From Arachis hypogaea (taxonomy: Eukaryota > Streptophyta > Magnoliopsida > Fabales > Fabaceae), in NCBI RefSeq assembly GCF_003086295.3, contig NC_092053.1, positions 119,494,445-119,558,444 of the forward strand: DNA of 64,000 nucleotides. The letters run 5' to 3'. Below are positions 1 to 12,800 of the stretch, in pieces. The translations under genes were made by a program, and so were the position numbers. Positions within the stretch are counted from its first letter, which is position 1; each line of letters starts with the position of its first letter. The notes under the pieces are model-generated. The model did not search any database. It saw nothing but the letters and a program-made list of their open reading frames with translations, and had not been told where the DNA came from.

Positions 1-334
1 AATGAAAGGGGACGGTGGCTGCAGGGCTAGGGTTCTTTACTTCTTTAGTTCTTTCAATTTCCAATTTTTAGAGAGAAAGAGAGGAGTGGAACTGGGGTGG
101 GACTGCGTTGGGAGTAACTAGATTAGGGTTTTTTTTAAAGGTGAAACGGTGCCATTTTGAGGGGGTATACCAAACCAAAAACCCTTAAATAAACTGATCG
201 GTTCTGGAGATTCACTGGTTAACTGCCAGTTTGGCCGATTCTTTGACCAGTTTTTTACCAAACGGTTTATGATGTCAACCGAACTGGCTAGATGACCGAT
301 TTTCGGTTAACCTTGTTAAACTGTTCGATACAGA
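1..334. other. Unassigned repeat-like DNA
   Basis: No gene is seen. Positions 180-320 hold several short AACCGG/CCGGTT-like and ACTGGT/ACCAGT words in both orientations, which suggests a decayed repeat. The boundary with the LTR that follows could not be placed from one copy. Confidence 0.3.
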
Positions 335-1822
335 ACTCAAAATGGCACGCTTCCAATTGCATTGGAAAGTAGACATCCAGGGCTTTCCAACAATATATAA
401 TAGTCCATACTTTGGCCAAGAATAGACGACGCAAACTGGCGTTTCAACGCCAGCTCTCTGCCCAATTCTGGCGTCCAGCGCCAGAAAAGGATCCAAAACC
501 AGAGTTGAACGCCCAAACTGGCACCAAAACTGGCGTTCAACTCCAAGGAGGACCTCTACACGTGCAACACTCAAAGCTCAGTCCAAGCACACACCAAGTG
601 GGCCCCGGAAGTGGATTTATGCATCAATTACTTACTTCTGTAAACCCTAGTAGCTAGTTTATTATAAATAGGACATTTCACTATTGTATTCGACATCTTT
701 GGATTATCTTTTGATCCTTTGATCATCTTTGGATCTTTGGACGCCTGGTTCTCAGATCAGAGGGGCTGGCCATTCGGCCATGCCTGGACTTTCACTTATG
801 TAATTTTAACGGTAGAGTTTCTACACTCCATAGATTAAGGTGTGGAGCTCTGCTGTTCCTCAAAGATTAATGCAAAGTACTACTGTTTTCTATTCAATTC
901 ATCTTATTTCGCTTCTAAGATATTCATTCGCACTTCAACCTGAATGTGATGAACGTGACAATCATCAGCATTCCCTATGAACGCGTGCCTGACAACCACT
1001 CCCGTTCTACATTAGATTGAATGAGTATCTCTTAGATCTCTTAATCGGAATCTTCGTGGTGTAAGCTAGAATGATGGCGGCATTCAAGAGAATCCGGAAG
1101 GTCTAAACCTTGTCTGTGGTATTCCGAGTAGGATTCAATGATTGAATGACCGTGACGAGCTTCAAACTCGCGATTGCCGGGCGTAGTGACAGACGCAAAA
1201 GGATAGTAAATCCTATTCCAGCATGATCGAGAACCGACAGATGAATAGCCGTGCCATGACAGGGTGCGTTGACCATTTTCACTGAGAGGATAAGATGAAA
1301 CCATTGACAAGGGTGATGCCTCCAGACGATTAGCCGTGCCGTGACAGGGCATTTGGATCATTTTCCCGAGAGAAGACCGAAAGTAGCCATTGACAATGGT
1401 GATGTATCACATAAAGCCAGCCATGGAAAGGAGTAAGACTGATTGGATGAAGATAGCTGGAAAGCAGAGGTTCAGAGGAACGAAAGCATCTCTATTTGCT
1501 TATCTGAAATTCTCACCAATGAATTACATAAGTATTTCTATCCTTTATTATTTATCTTTTAGTTATCTAATCCAATCACATTTAACCCTACCTGGCTGAG
1601 ATTTGCAAGGTGACCATAGCTTGCTTCATACCAACAATCTCCGTGGGATTCGACCCTTACTCACGTAAGGTATTACTTGGACGACCCAGTGCACTTGCTG
1701 GTTAGTTGTGCGAAGTTGTGAACCATGGTATTGGCATCATGTTTTTGGCGCCATTACCAGGGAAAGAAAGAGCAATGAATTTTACATAATCAAAGTGTAA
1801 TCACAATTTCTGCGCACCAAGT
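335..1822 (+). mobile_element. 3' part of an LTR, Ty3/gypsy Athila/Tat-like element
   Basis: The segment ends a few bases before a primer-binding site that matches plant tRNA-Asp, so it is the downstream part of a 5' LTR. It contains paired GGCGTTNAACGCC-type words at 435-540, a TATA-like box near 660, and a long non-coding stretch with two related blocks near 1230-1300 and 1330-1400 (each with CCGTGCCRTGACAGGG). No matching second LTR lies in the window. The upstream boundary is uncertain, and the true LTR may start at or before base 1. Confidence 0.6.
660..672 (+). promoter_or_regulatory. LTR TATA box
   Basis: The sequence TTATTATAAATAGG sits in the LTR upstream of the primer site and resembles a strong plant TATA box. 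Transcription of the element would begin roughly 30 bases downstream. Inferred from sequence and position only. Confidence 0.45.
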
Positions 1823-1825
1823 TTT

Positions 1826-1844
1826 TGGCGCCGTTGCCGGGGAT
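1826..1844 (+). other. Primer-binding site, tRNA-Asp type
   Basis: TGGCGCCGTTGCCGGGGAT is exactly complementary to the 3' end of plant tRNA-Asp including CCA. Athila/Tat-lineage Ty3/gypsy elements use this primer class. A partial copy of the same neighbourhood (TTTTTGGCGCCATTACCAGG) occurs about 85 bases upstream at 1741-1760, which suggests a local duplication across the LTR/leader boundary. Confidence 0.85.
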
Positions 1845-2746
1845 TGTTCGAGTTTGGACAACTGACGGTTCATCTTGTTGCTTAGATTAGGTAATTTTCT
1901 TTTTGTTTTCTTTTCAAAAAATTTTTCAAAAATCTTTTAAAATTTTCCCCCTTGTTTTCAAAAAAAAAAAATTTTAAATAAAAATATTTTCAAAAATTTT
2001 ATAATTTTATTCAAAATTTTTAAGAATGAATTCTAGTGTTTCATGAAGCATGTGAAGCCTGGCTAGCTGCAAAGCCATGTCTAAATTCTTTTGGACTGAG
2101 GCTTCCAAACCATCAGCATAGAGGCAAGTTACATATTTGATAAGTAATGGACAGTATATTCTGATATCTTGCTGAAGCTTGGCTGGCCATTGGCCATGTC
2201 TAGTGTTTTGGACCGGAGCTTTCATTGAAAGCTTGGCTGGCTAGTGAGCCATGTCTAATTCCTGGACTGAAGCTTTAGACTAACATGGCAAGATTCCTGG
2301 AATTCATATTAAAAATTTTGGAATCCTTAATTTTTTTCTTTTACAAATAATTTTCGAAAAAAAAAATTTTGAAAATCATAAAAATCAAAAATATTTTTTG
2401 TGTTTCTTGTTTGAGTTTTGAGTCATGTTATAAGTTTGGTGTCAATTGCATGTGCATCTTGCATTTTTTTTCTTCGAAAATTTTCATGCATTCATAGTGT
2501 TCTTCATGATCTTCAAGTTGTTCTTGGTAAGTCTTCTTGTTTGATCTTTGCATTTGCATGTTTTGTGTCTTTTCTTGTTTTTCATATGCATTCTTGAATT
2601 CTTAGTGTCTAAGCATTAAAGAATTCTAAGTTTGGTGTCTTGTATGTTTTCCTTGCATCAAAAACTTTTCAAAAATATGTTCTTGGTGTTCATCTTAACA
2701 TTCATAGTGTTCTTGGTGTTCATCTTGACATTCATAGCATTCTTGC
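1845..2746 (+). mobile_element. Untranslated leader of the first Ty3/gypsy element, truncated
   Basis: This AT-rich leader follows the primer site. It carries about three copies of a roughly 70-base unit at 2038-2285 (CTTGGCTGGC then GCCATGTCTA then TGGACTGAAGC-like words). It also carries about two copies of a 31-base unit at 2677-2745 (TTCTTGGTGTTCATCTT). No gag reading frame is reached. At 2746 the sequence switches abruptly to the LTR of the next element, so the rest of this retrotransposon is absent. Confidence 0.55.
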
Positions 2747-5700
2747 AAAAAGGGTGATCATGAGCTAATTTCAAATTCAATATTTTGTAGTTTTAATTTT
2801 AGAAATTTCTTTATTAAAGATAATTAAAGCAAGTTTTGATTAATTGAATTTGAAATAAATTAAGATTATTATCCAATTTTACAATTATTGAATTATTTTC
2901 TATATTTAAATTATAAAGTTGGTAGTTATGAAATAATAAGAATTTTATATGATTTGGACTAAATAATTAATATTTTAAAATATTAATACTGCTGTTTTAG
3001 AAAATAAAGAAATTAATTATATTATTTTTAATTTCTGGATTTGAATATTTTCTTGAAAATAATTTGTAAAATTGATGAACAAATAGTATTTTTATACATT
3101 ATTATTGTTGGATTAAAAAAAATTGGTTTTCAAAGACCATATCACCCTAATTTTATTAAAATTACTAAATTACCCCTAACCCTAATTTTGTCATACTCTT
3201 CCCCTCCATTCTCCCTTCAAGCTGCGCAGCCCTAACCCCCCCTCTTCACTTTCTTCTCTGCGCAGCAAACACACACCCAGTTTCCCTTCAAATGTAAGAA
3301 AGAAAAAGAAGCTGAAAGGGGGAGAGTGACAGGGAGCTGCTGACGAGGAGATAGGAGATTCGTGAGAGCCGAGGAAGGAGAAAGAAGAGAAGGCCGCACT
3401 GCCGCCGCCGTCCTTACGCCACCACCGTTCGGTCCGTCCACGAGCTGCTACCAAAACTGTGCGAGGAGGAGCGTCGCCGTCATGTGGAGTCCGTGTCGTC
3501 GCTGTTCAGCCCACTGCCAGAGCAGAGATGCGCGATGGAGGAAGACGCCGTCAAAAGCTTCTCGCTGCTGCCACTGTCTGTGCCGTCTTCGTCGTCGCCG
3601 ATACCCTTCGCCGCCGCTGTCATTGACGAGCCCAGCTGCCGCCATCACATCTCCATTGCCATTGAGGGTGGTCAGCTGCCGATCTGGTCTGAGAGAGAGA
3701 GAAAGCACGGGAGCAGAGGAGAGAGAGGGGAGACCTGCGCCATTTCTGCCGCTTGAAACCCTACTGCCGTCGCCAGAAAATTCTGTCGGTAAGGGTTTTA
3801 AGTTGGTTCTCCTTTCCATTGAGTTTCCGGGAACCTCATTGTCGCTGCAAGTTGTTCAGGTCACCGCTGCCGCTTGAGGTGGTTGTCGGGCTGCCGCCGA
3901 ATCGGTTCGGAGACCGCCGCTGTTTCAGTTCAGCCGTTCTTTCTTCGTTTCGGTAAGTGTTTTCGATTTGAAATCCCTTGAGTTACTATTCTATTATCTC
4001 ACACTGTGGTTTGTGGTGCAAATTGCTCTAAGATTGAGTCTCAGTTATTATATGTTGCGATTAGAGTCGTTGTGGTTGCTGAGAAAGCGGTTTAGAGCTG
4101 AGGTTGCGGCTGCCGCCGTTGCGGGCCGAGGGAGAATGAGTTTGTGGCGCATTTTTAAGTTTTCGAGTTTCGATAATCGAGGTAGGGGCCTTTTCAAAAA
4201 ATCACATTTTATGAATTGGAATTATTATATATGGATATTGATGTGAGAAAATGTATCTTTGAGTGATTGTATAAGTCTTATGTAATTGTTGGTTGTCTTT
4301 GATGAATATGAATCCTTGTTTGGCTGGGTTATTGTTCGATTTTGTGAAACGGACAGTTCTTGAAATGCTTCTTTAAAGTTAATTTGTAAAAGTTTTGAAA
4401 TCGAGTTTATCCTGTTGAAATTGATTTGAGTTTGAATTTGTGTTCTTGAAATCTGAAAATTATGCACCTTGGAAACAGCTTGATTTTGAATTGATTTGGT
4501 TTTGAACCCCTTGAAGAGGGTTGGGGAATGGTTTGGTTGGGACCCAGAAAGGGTGGCAAAGTCCAAGTTTTAGGGGAGGTGCTGCCGAAATTCCTAGAAA
4601 ATCCGAGTTTTTATTTGGAAAAGTTATTTGGGAAATTATGAATTTAAGTCCTTTACCATTTTACTTGGGGAATTGTGAATTCAAGACTTTTATTATCTTC
4701 ACTTGAATCATTTATGAAAGTGATAAAATTATGCTTTGAAAAGAAGGTTATGCCTTAACTTTGTTTCCTAAGAAAAGCATTATATTTTTGGGTGCAAGTC
4801 ATTTGGAAGAGAATTATGTTTTAAAGCTGTTTAAAGGGTGGAAGGAGTTTATGTTTTCTTGGATTTGACTTAAACACGGTTTATTTTGTTTTAATTTGAC
4901 TTAAAGGTTTCAGTTATAGAAATTTTAATGACTTTGAAAGAACTTGGATTTCGATTTACAAATTTTAATTTTTGACGTTTTAGGGAAGGTTTAGATTATT
5001 CTTTGAATTCTGGTTTAGCAAAACTAAAATTATCTCCGAGCCGCCGGGAACATTTCAGATTTTAACATGGTGTTGGACTTGGTTTTGGTTTAAGTAAAAG
5101 AGATGGTTTTGGAAATGCGCTCAGAGTAGTTGATTACACGATTTGGTTTGGCTTAGATTCTATTTTTATTACTCAAATCGAGAAGCTAGAGTTATAAAGA
5201 CTTCAAACAAATTTGAGGAAGTGAGTTGTGTTATTCTCCCCTAAAGTCTTGAGACTCTACTAAGGATCTTTTGTTACCAAATCTTGTTTTAGAATGAATG
5301 ATTTTGAATCTCGCGGAAATGGTTTTTGATTTGGTGTGGTTTCTGAAATGTTTGGAAAGATGTTGTGGAGAGTGGCCTTATTTTAAAAGGAAAAATTTAT
5401 GTTTGAGGAGAAGTGGTTAGCCACCACGTGCTTAGTAACCATGTTTTAAAAAGGAAAATTTACGTTTGAGGAATAGTGGCTTATGAGCCTGAAATAATTT
5501 GAGGAATGGAGATTATAAAGCCAAGGCTGGAAAGAATTAATTTTTTATTTCAAAGTAAAGTGAATTGAGAAAAGTGATTTATGACTTAAATGATGATTTT
5601 ATGAGTTTGATGATGTTGGATGGTGGAAGTGCTATTATGTTATGAGCTGGAATGGCTGTATATGTTAATGAATTATGGCTGATTGTGGAATATGTTATGA

Positions 5701-7012
5701 GCCGGAAGGGCTATATATGATAATGAATCATGGCTGACTATGAATCATGAATTTGAGCTGGATGGCTGAGATAAATGTTGATTTATGGCTGAGAGCCTGA
5801 GAATAAATACATATGCTGAGTTATTGATATTGTGATTGTTGCACTCCACCTATCTGAGATACGAGTTTTCCTGGGTGAAAGCAGTGGCTTGCCACCACGT
5901 GCTCTAGGTGGAGACTCGATACTCTGCTGACCCTATGTCGTAAGTGTGGCCGGATACTGTGAAAGTTCCGGATGAGCTCGCCCCCGTGAATATACACCAG
6001 TGAGGGTGTTGGATGTGAATTATGATTATGATTGTGAATAACTCATGTTGGGGATGCACGACAGAGGGACAGTCCAATGGTTAGCTACCAGGACTTGTCG
6101 GGTTGGCTTTATAACCGACAGATGACACTCATCTGCCACTAGGACAGACATTCATCATATGCATCTATGTGACATTGTTTGGGTGTGCATATTGTACTTG
6201 GTTTGTCTTTGTGATTAATTGTGGTTAACTGCTAATTGTTCTACTTGAAGTAATTGATTTTGTGTGCTTGAACTTTCCTACCTGTGTTTGCGACCGGGAT
6301 TCTGTTGGACTGTGGTGACTGGTTGTTGTTTGGATTATTTGGGCCTAGGGCCGTGGTTGATCATGAGGTAGGCCGAATGCCATGTTTGGTTGATGTTTCT
6401 GGATTAGAAAAGTATGAAAAACTAGTCTGGTTCAGCATAGATAAACCTTTTGAAAGGCTTTTGAATATTTAAGAAATGAACAGTTTTCTCTTTCAGAAAA
6501 GATTTCAGATATTTTTTTAAAGTAAACCTTTGCTTTGAAAGAATGCATAAGGCGGTTATTAATCATTGTAACGATTTTATCTCGCGTATCCTATTATAGT
6601 AATTCTGCAACCCTATAGTGAGAACCTTTCGAGGATGATATTCTTGCTCCCCTACAGGTCTTTTCTTTTTCAGGTTATGGATGACGAAGTTCAAAAGAGC
6701 TTATTTCTTTTCTGTTAGACGATATTTCTATATTGTTTTAGTATTTATATTTCCCTCGCCTTTAACTTTACAAGTTTTGTAAGAGGGATAGGATTTTGAT
6801 ATGAGATACTTGTAAATTAATATGTATATATATGTATTCCTGTGAGTATGGTAATTTATATTGTGAGTATGAATGTATGTTCTTGAAAAAATCGGTCTAA
6901 GTTTTAAAAATGCTCATATTTTAGTATTAAATATTATAAGAGTCTTCGTAATACCCGAATTATCAAAGTAGCGTAGCCGGAAGTGTGATATTTTGATAGT
7001 TAGCGTGTTACA
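2747..7012 (+). repeat. 5' LTR of the LARD-like element, left end truncated
   Basis: Homology with the 3' LTR starts at 2747 (matching 9850), so 20 terminal bases are lost. Inside are a GC-rich block at 3360-3900, internal duplications near 5370-5510 and 5640-5760, and the conserved inverted-repeat box at about 6088-6172 described in the findings. It ends with GTGTTACA at 7012. Open frames such as 3362-3877 are not kept in the 3' copy and are not called as genes. Confidence 0.85.
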
Positions 7013-7015
7013 TTA

Positions 7016-7027
7016 TGGTATCAGAGC
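7016..7027 (+). other. Primer-binding site, initiator tRNA-Met type
   Basis: TGGTATCAGAGC lies three bases after the 5' LTR end and is complementary to the 3' end of plant initiator tRNA-Met. This is the standard primer for most plant Ty1/copia and many Ty3/gypsy chromovirus elements. Confidence 0.85.
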
Positions 7028-9816
7028 TGTCCTTCTTGTAGAGCCTGAGGAATGGACCGACTATGCTTCAATTGCATATTCTGAGTGTCTGTCATGCAAT
7101 AGTCTTGTCAAATGATGAGAATTAGAGCTTTATGCACATGACGGTCTATTGATTAACGCTGTTAGTCTTGCATTGCATACTTCTTGGTATTAAGTTTGGC
7201 CGGCTTAATACTAATGAATTATGTATATGGGAGCACTAATGGATTGTCATAGATGATATACGAGTAATAGGTAACGCGATTAGTGGGGTTTTGGGAACAT
7301 TAGAAACCATTTCTCGATGTCATTCAGTTATGTGTCTTGAATTCTGTTCGAGTCAACTTGTTCTTTCATAGCCTAACTTGAAGTTCTTGTTTGCTAATCC
7401 TTTTGAAAAGTAGTTTGATTTTTCAATCATATTCCTCTATTCATATGCATTCTTGTTTGATCTTAATTGCATATGCTTGTTTGAAATCCTTGTTGTATCT
7501 ATCTTTCTCTGTTTGAATTCTTCTTCTTGATTCACGTATTCTTTGATATAGCTTTGAACTTGTCTTAATGCGCTGTGCCTTTTAAGTCCTAATTCTGAGT
7601 CCATTCTTAGAGAAATTGTGATTCAGTTTTTCTCTTATCTGACAATAATTACAACCAATTTTAAAATTTCTATAAAATTGCTATTGATTCGATATATATT
7701 TATCTATATAAAACTTGGAAAATTCCTTATACAGTTTAACAACTATTTATTTCTAATACCTCGCCTGTACTTTTACTGGTTAACGGAACTACACTTACTT
7801 TAAATACAATTTGACTTTCTAATAATTTTACTACAGTTCCAATGCATATCTTTATTTGATTATTGATTTAGGTATTTTTCGAAATTCTGGAAAGAAAGGA
7901 TTTTTTTTTTTTTGCTTTTATCCTGGTTGATTTCGTTGGATAAACTTCACTTAATTTATTTTTTATTTGAGTTTGGTTTAACATACTACATTGTTGTTCT
8001 TTTGAAAATGTTGGAATCATATCTTTCTTCTTATGAACGGACTCGTTCTTTCTCAAGTTTTTCATCTCTATGAATGTCATACTTGATTCTGTTTTTAATC
8101 ATTCTTCTACCACTTGTGAGTACTACCATCAATCTCAGCTTTCCTTCTTTTGTGAATCTCATCCTCATATGAGTCAGCTTGATTTGTTTCAATTTCGTGC
8201 ATCGTTTATCCTTTCATTGTTTTTGCCAGAGTTCTTAGTCAGATTCTTTCTCGAGAATTGCTATCGATGAGTTGATTCCCTTTTAGTACGTCCAAATCTT
8301 CTTGAATATTCTTGTGAGGTGTTAATTTCAAGTATACTCTCGGGGTTTTGTTTTGAAATTTTTAAAGACGTTTGATTTCCTCTTTAAGGATATTGTAAGT
8401 CAAATCTTTCTGTTGCTTGATTGTAATGGGAACCATTCTTCAATTTTTGACAAAGTTGTTTTATAGTTGACATGCACTACTTTAAATGAAGTTTTGAAAA
8501 GCTTCCTTATTTAGTAGAAACCTGTCCGTTTGTAACGCACTACTTATTTTCTTTATCAACTTATAAACAAATTTTACCTCGGTTTTTTTTTTTTAAATAG
8601 AGTTTAACTTCCTCTTTCATCCTTGTTATAATTTTTTTTATATACACACTTGTTTGAATATGAACTTTGAGAATTTTTGAACAAGCATTTAATTTTCTTC
8701 CGAGTTTTATGAATTACTTTTGGTTAGGTTGTGCACCTAACTATCTTTCTAAACTATTTGAGAAAATACTTTAGCTCTTAGCCAAACCAGTGTTCATTTT
8801 GTTTTAAAACTCTACATAATCTACTTCAACATGAAATTGAATTAAAGTAATGCCACATTTATACTTTTGTTATTCTTTTACAAGGTGTTAGTTGCACACC
8901 TTTTCTTTGGAAACGTGAAATAGTTTTTGAAAAGTTATTCACGCTTCATGGGCAATGCATTCGAAAGTATTTTAATCCTACTCTTGAGTCCTATAAGCTC
9001 TGTTTTCGGTTTTAGGCATTCTCCTTTTGTAAACCTTATACTTCTTCGACTCAGCTTGAATTTGTTTCAAATTAATGCACTATTTTTCTTCGCATTGATT
9101 CTATCGAATTTCCTTGATATAAGAGTTATCATTGAAGTTACCAATTGAATCTTTCCTGCAATCTTCGTTCTTGTGCATCCTATTTGTTTGTAATTTTGTT
9201 TATTCTTTTAAGTCCTTACGAGTACTGCCCTTGTCACTTGTCCTTCTTTTCTCAAGCCTTATATCCTTCTGAATGAACTCGAGGATTGCTTTAGCGTCAC
9301 GTGCGACTTCCAAGTATAGTAAGCGATACATTAGTTCTTTAAGACGTGGTTTGTAGATGTGGAAGGTGAAGTGGTAAGTGTGTAGTGCTACGAGAAGTTG
9401 TGGGAGTTTTGGTTCTCGCAGAAGAGTTTTGTAGATGTTGAGCTTGTGACCAGTTACGGGGTTGCGAAGTAATTGATGGAGTTGGGAAGTCGAAGCTTTG
9501 AGGTTGGTACGACATTAGTGTGCAGATGTTAAGCACGTCGTTTTAACCCCATTCTGTTTTATCGCCTTCGATGCCTTGCTTTGCTATCACATTTTTGAAC
9601 CATGTCATCTTTTGCATTGAGCCTATCTTGTAACGTTTACTTTGCAATCACACTCCTACCTTTGTATCTTTATGCATACGACAATTCAACTATTTGAAAA
9701 TCGTATATATGTTTATATGTTGAGATATTTCTGCTTTTTCCTTAAATGTGTTCAAAAGTGAACTGTTGTGAAATCTCTTTCGTTTGGTATCAATTTTCGA
9801 GGACGAAAATTTTTAT
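7028..9816 (+). mobile_element. Non-coding internal domain of the LARD-like element
   Basis: About 2.8 kb of T-rich DNA between the primer site and polypurine tract. All six frames are closed at short intervals, the longest frames here being about 75 codons. No conserved retroviral residues (protease DSG, RT YVDD-like, integrase HHCC/DDE) were found. The stretch just before the tract (TTCGAGGACGAAAATTTT near 9796-9813) resembles the end of chromovirus (Tekay/Del-type) elements. The element was therefore probably mobilised by a gypsy partner. Confidence 0.7.
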
Positions 9817-9829
9817 AAGGTGGGTAGAA
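9817..9829 (+). other. Polypurine tract
   Basis: AAGGTGGGTAGAA directly abuts the TG of the 3' LTR, as expected for the plus-strand primer of an LTR retrotransposon. Confidence 0.7.
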
Positions 9830-12800
9830 TGTAAGACCCAGAACGTTTGAAAAAGGGCTATCATGAGCTAATTTCAAATTCAATATTTTGTAGCTTTAAT
9901 TTAAGAAATTTCTTTATTAAAGATAATTAAAGCAAGTTTTGATTAATTGAATTTCAAATAAATTAAGATTATTATCCAATTTTACAATTACTGAATTATT
10001 TTCTATATTTAAATTATAAAGTTAGTAGTTATGAAATAATAAAAATTTTATATGATTCGGACTAAATAATTAATATTTTAAAATAATAATACTGCTGTTT
10101 TGGAAAAAAAAGAAATTAATTATATTATTTCTAATTTTTGGATTTGAACATTTTATTGAAAATAATTTGTAAAATTGATGAACAAATAGTATTTTTATAC
10201 ATTATTATTGTTGGATTAAAAAAATTAGTTTTCAATTACCCTATTACCCTAATTTTATTAAAATTACTAAATTACCCCTAACCTAATTTTGTGATACCCT
10301 TCCCCTCTATTCTCTTTTCATGCTGCGCAGCCCCAACCCCTCTCTTCACTGTCTTCTCTGCACAGCAAACACACACCCAGTTTCCCTTCAAATGTAAGAA
10401 AGAAAAAGAAGCTGAAAGGGGGAGTGAGACAGGGAGCTGTTGACGAGGGGATAGGAGATCCGTGAGAGCCGAGGAGAGAGAAGGAAGAGAAGGCTGCACT
10501 GCTGCCACCGTCCCTGCGCCACCACCGTTCGGTGCGTCCACGAGATGCCGCCAGAACCGTGCGAGGAGGAGCATCGCCATCCTGTGGAACCCGTGTCGTC
10601 GCCGTTCAGCCCACTGCCGGAGTAGAGATGCGCGAGCGAGGAAGACGCCGTCAGGAGCTTTGCGCCGCTGCCGCTGTCTGTGCCGTCTTCTTCATCGCTG
10701 ATGCCCTTCGCCACCGCTGTCATTGATGAGCCCAGCCGCCGCCATCACATCTCCATTGCCATTGAGGGTGGTCAGCCGCCGATTTGGTCTGAGAGAGAGA
10801 AAGCACGAGAGTAGAGGAGAGAGAGGGGAGACCTGCACCGTTTCTGCCGTTTCTGCCACTCAAAATCCTACTGTCGTCGTCGAAAAATTCTGTCGGTAAG
10901 GGTTTTAAGTTGGTTCTCCTTTCCGTTGAGTTTTCGAAAACCTCATTATTGCTGCATGTTGTTCAGGTCACTGTTGCCACTTGAGGTGGCTGCCGGGCTG
11001 CCGCCAAACCGGTTCGGAGACCACCGCTATTTCAGTTCAGCCGTTCTTTCTTCGTTTCGGTAAGCATTTTCAATTTGAAAGCCCTTTAGTTGCTGTTCTG
11101 TTATCTCACGCTGAGGTTTGTGGCACAAATTTCTATAAGATTGAGTTTCAGTTATTATATATTGCGATTAGAGTCGTTGTGGTTGCTGAGAAAACGGTTT
11201 GGAGCTGAGGTTACGGCTGCCACCGTTGTAGGCCGAGGGAGAATGAGTTTGTGGCGCGTTTTTGAGTTTTCGAGTTTCGACAATCGAGGTAGGGGCCTTT
11301 TGAGAAAACCACATTTTATGAATTGGAATTATTATATATGGATATTGATGTGAGAAAATGTATCTTTGAGTGATTGTATATGTCTTATGTAATTGTTGGT
11401 TCTCTTGGATGAATATGAATGCTTGCTTGGCTGGGTTATTGTTCGTTTTTGTAAAACGGACTGTTCTTGAAATGCTTCTTAATTTGTGAAAGCTTTGAAA
11501 TCGAGTTTATCCTGTTGGAAATCGATTTGAGTTTGAATTGGTGTTCTTGAAATCTGAAAATGATGCACCTTGGAAACAGCTTGATTTTGAATTGATTTGG
11601 TTTTGAACCCCTTGAAGAGGGTTGCGGAATGGTTTGGTTGGGACCCGAAAAGGGTGGCAAAGTCCAAGTTTTAGGGGAGGTGCTGCCAAAATTCCTAGAA
11701 AATCCGAGTTTTTATTTGGAAAAGTTATTTGGAAAATTATGAATTTAAGGCCTTTACCATTTTACTTGGGGAATTGTGAATTCAAGACTTTTATTATCTT
11801 CACTTGAATCATTTATGAAAGTGATAAAATTATGCTTTGAAAAGAATCTTTGAAAAGAAGGCTATGCCTTAGCTTTGTTTCCTAAGAAAAGCATTATATT
11901 TTTGGGTGCAAGTCATTTGAAAGAGAATTATGTTTTAAAGCTGTTTAAAGGGTGGAAGGAGTTTATGTTTTCCTGGATTTGACTTAAACACGGTTTATGT
12001 TGTTTTAATTTGACTTAAAGGTTTCAGTTATAGAAATTTTAGTGACTTTAAAAGAACTTGAATTTCGATTTACAAATTTCAATTTTTAACGTTTTAGGGA
12101 AGGTTTAGAGTATTCTTTGAATTCTGGTTTAGCAAAACTAAAATTATCTCCGAGCCGCCGGGAACGTTTCAGATTTTAACATGGTGTTGGACTTGGTTTT
12201 GGTTTAAGTAAAAGAGATGGTTTTGGAAATGCGCTTGGAGTAGTTGATTACACGATTTGGTTTGGCTTAGATTCTATTTTTATTACTCAAATCAAGAAGC
12301 TAGGGTTTTAAAGACTTCAAACGAATTTGAGAAAGTGAGTTGTGTTATTCTCCCCTAAAGTCTTGAGACTCTACTAAGGATCTTCTGTTACCAAATATTG
12401 TTTTAGAATGAATGATTTTGAATCTCGCGGAAATGGTTTTTGATTTGATGTGGTTTCTGAAATGTTTAGAAAGATGTTGTGGAGAGTGGCCTTATTTTAA
12501 AAGGAGAAATTTATGTTTGAGGAGAAGTGGTTAGCCACCACGTGCTCAATAACCATGTTTTAAAACGGGGAATTTACGTTTGAGAAAAAGTGGCTTATGA
12601 GCCTGAAATGATTTGATGAATGGAGATTTTAAAGCCAAGGCTGGAAAGAATTAATTTTTGATTTCAAAGTAAAGTGAATTGAGAAAAGTGATTTATGGCT
12701 TGAATGATGATTTTATGAGTTTGATGATGTTGGATGGTAGAGGTGCTATTATGTTATGTGTCGGAATGGCTGTATATGTTAATGAATTATGGCTTATTGT

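Noticed and set aside
3362..3877. 171-codon frame in the GC-rich part of the 5' LTR
   Set aside because: The matching part of the 3' LTR is interrupted by stops (only 10462-10701 stays open), and no domain is recognisable.
6284..6472. 62-codon frame kept in both LARD LTRs (also 13382-13570)
   Set aside because: Both copies descend from one template at insertion, so conservation between them is not evidence of selection. No homology is recognised.
7618..9148. Short frames in the LARD core as gag remnants
   Set aside because: None shows zinc-knuckle, protease or RT residues. T-rich composition gives Phe/Leu/Ile-rich chance frames.
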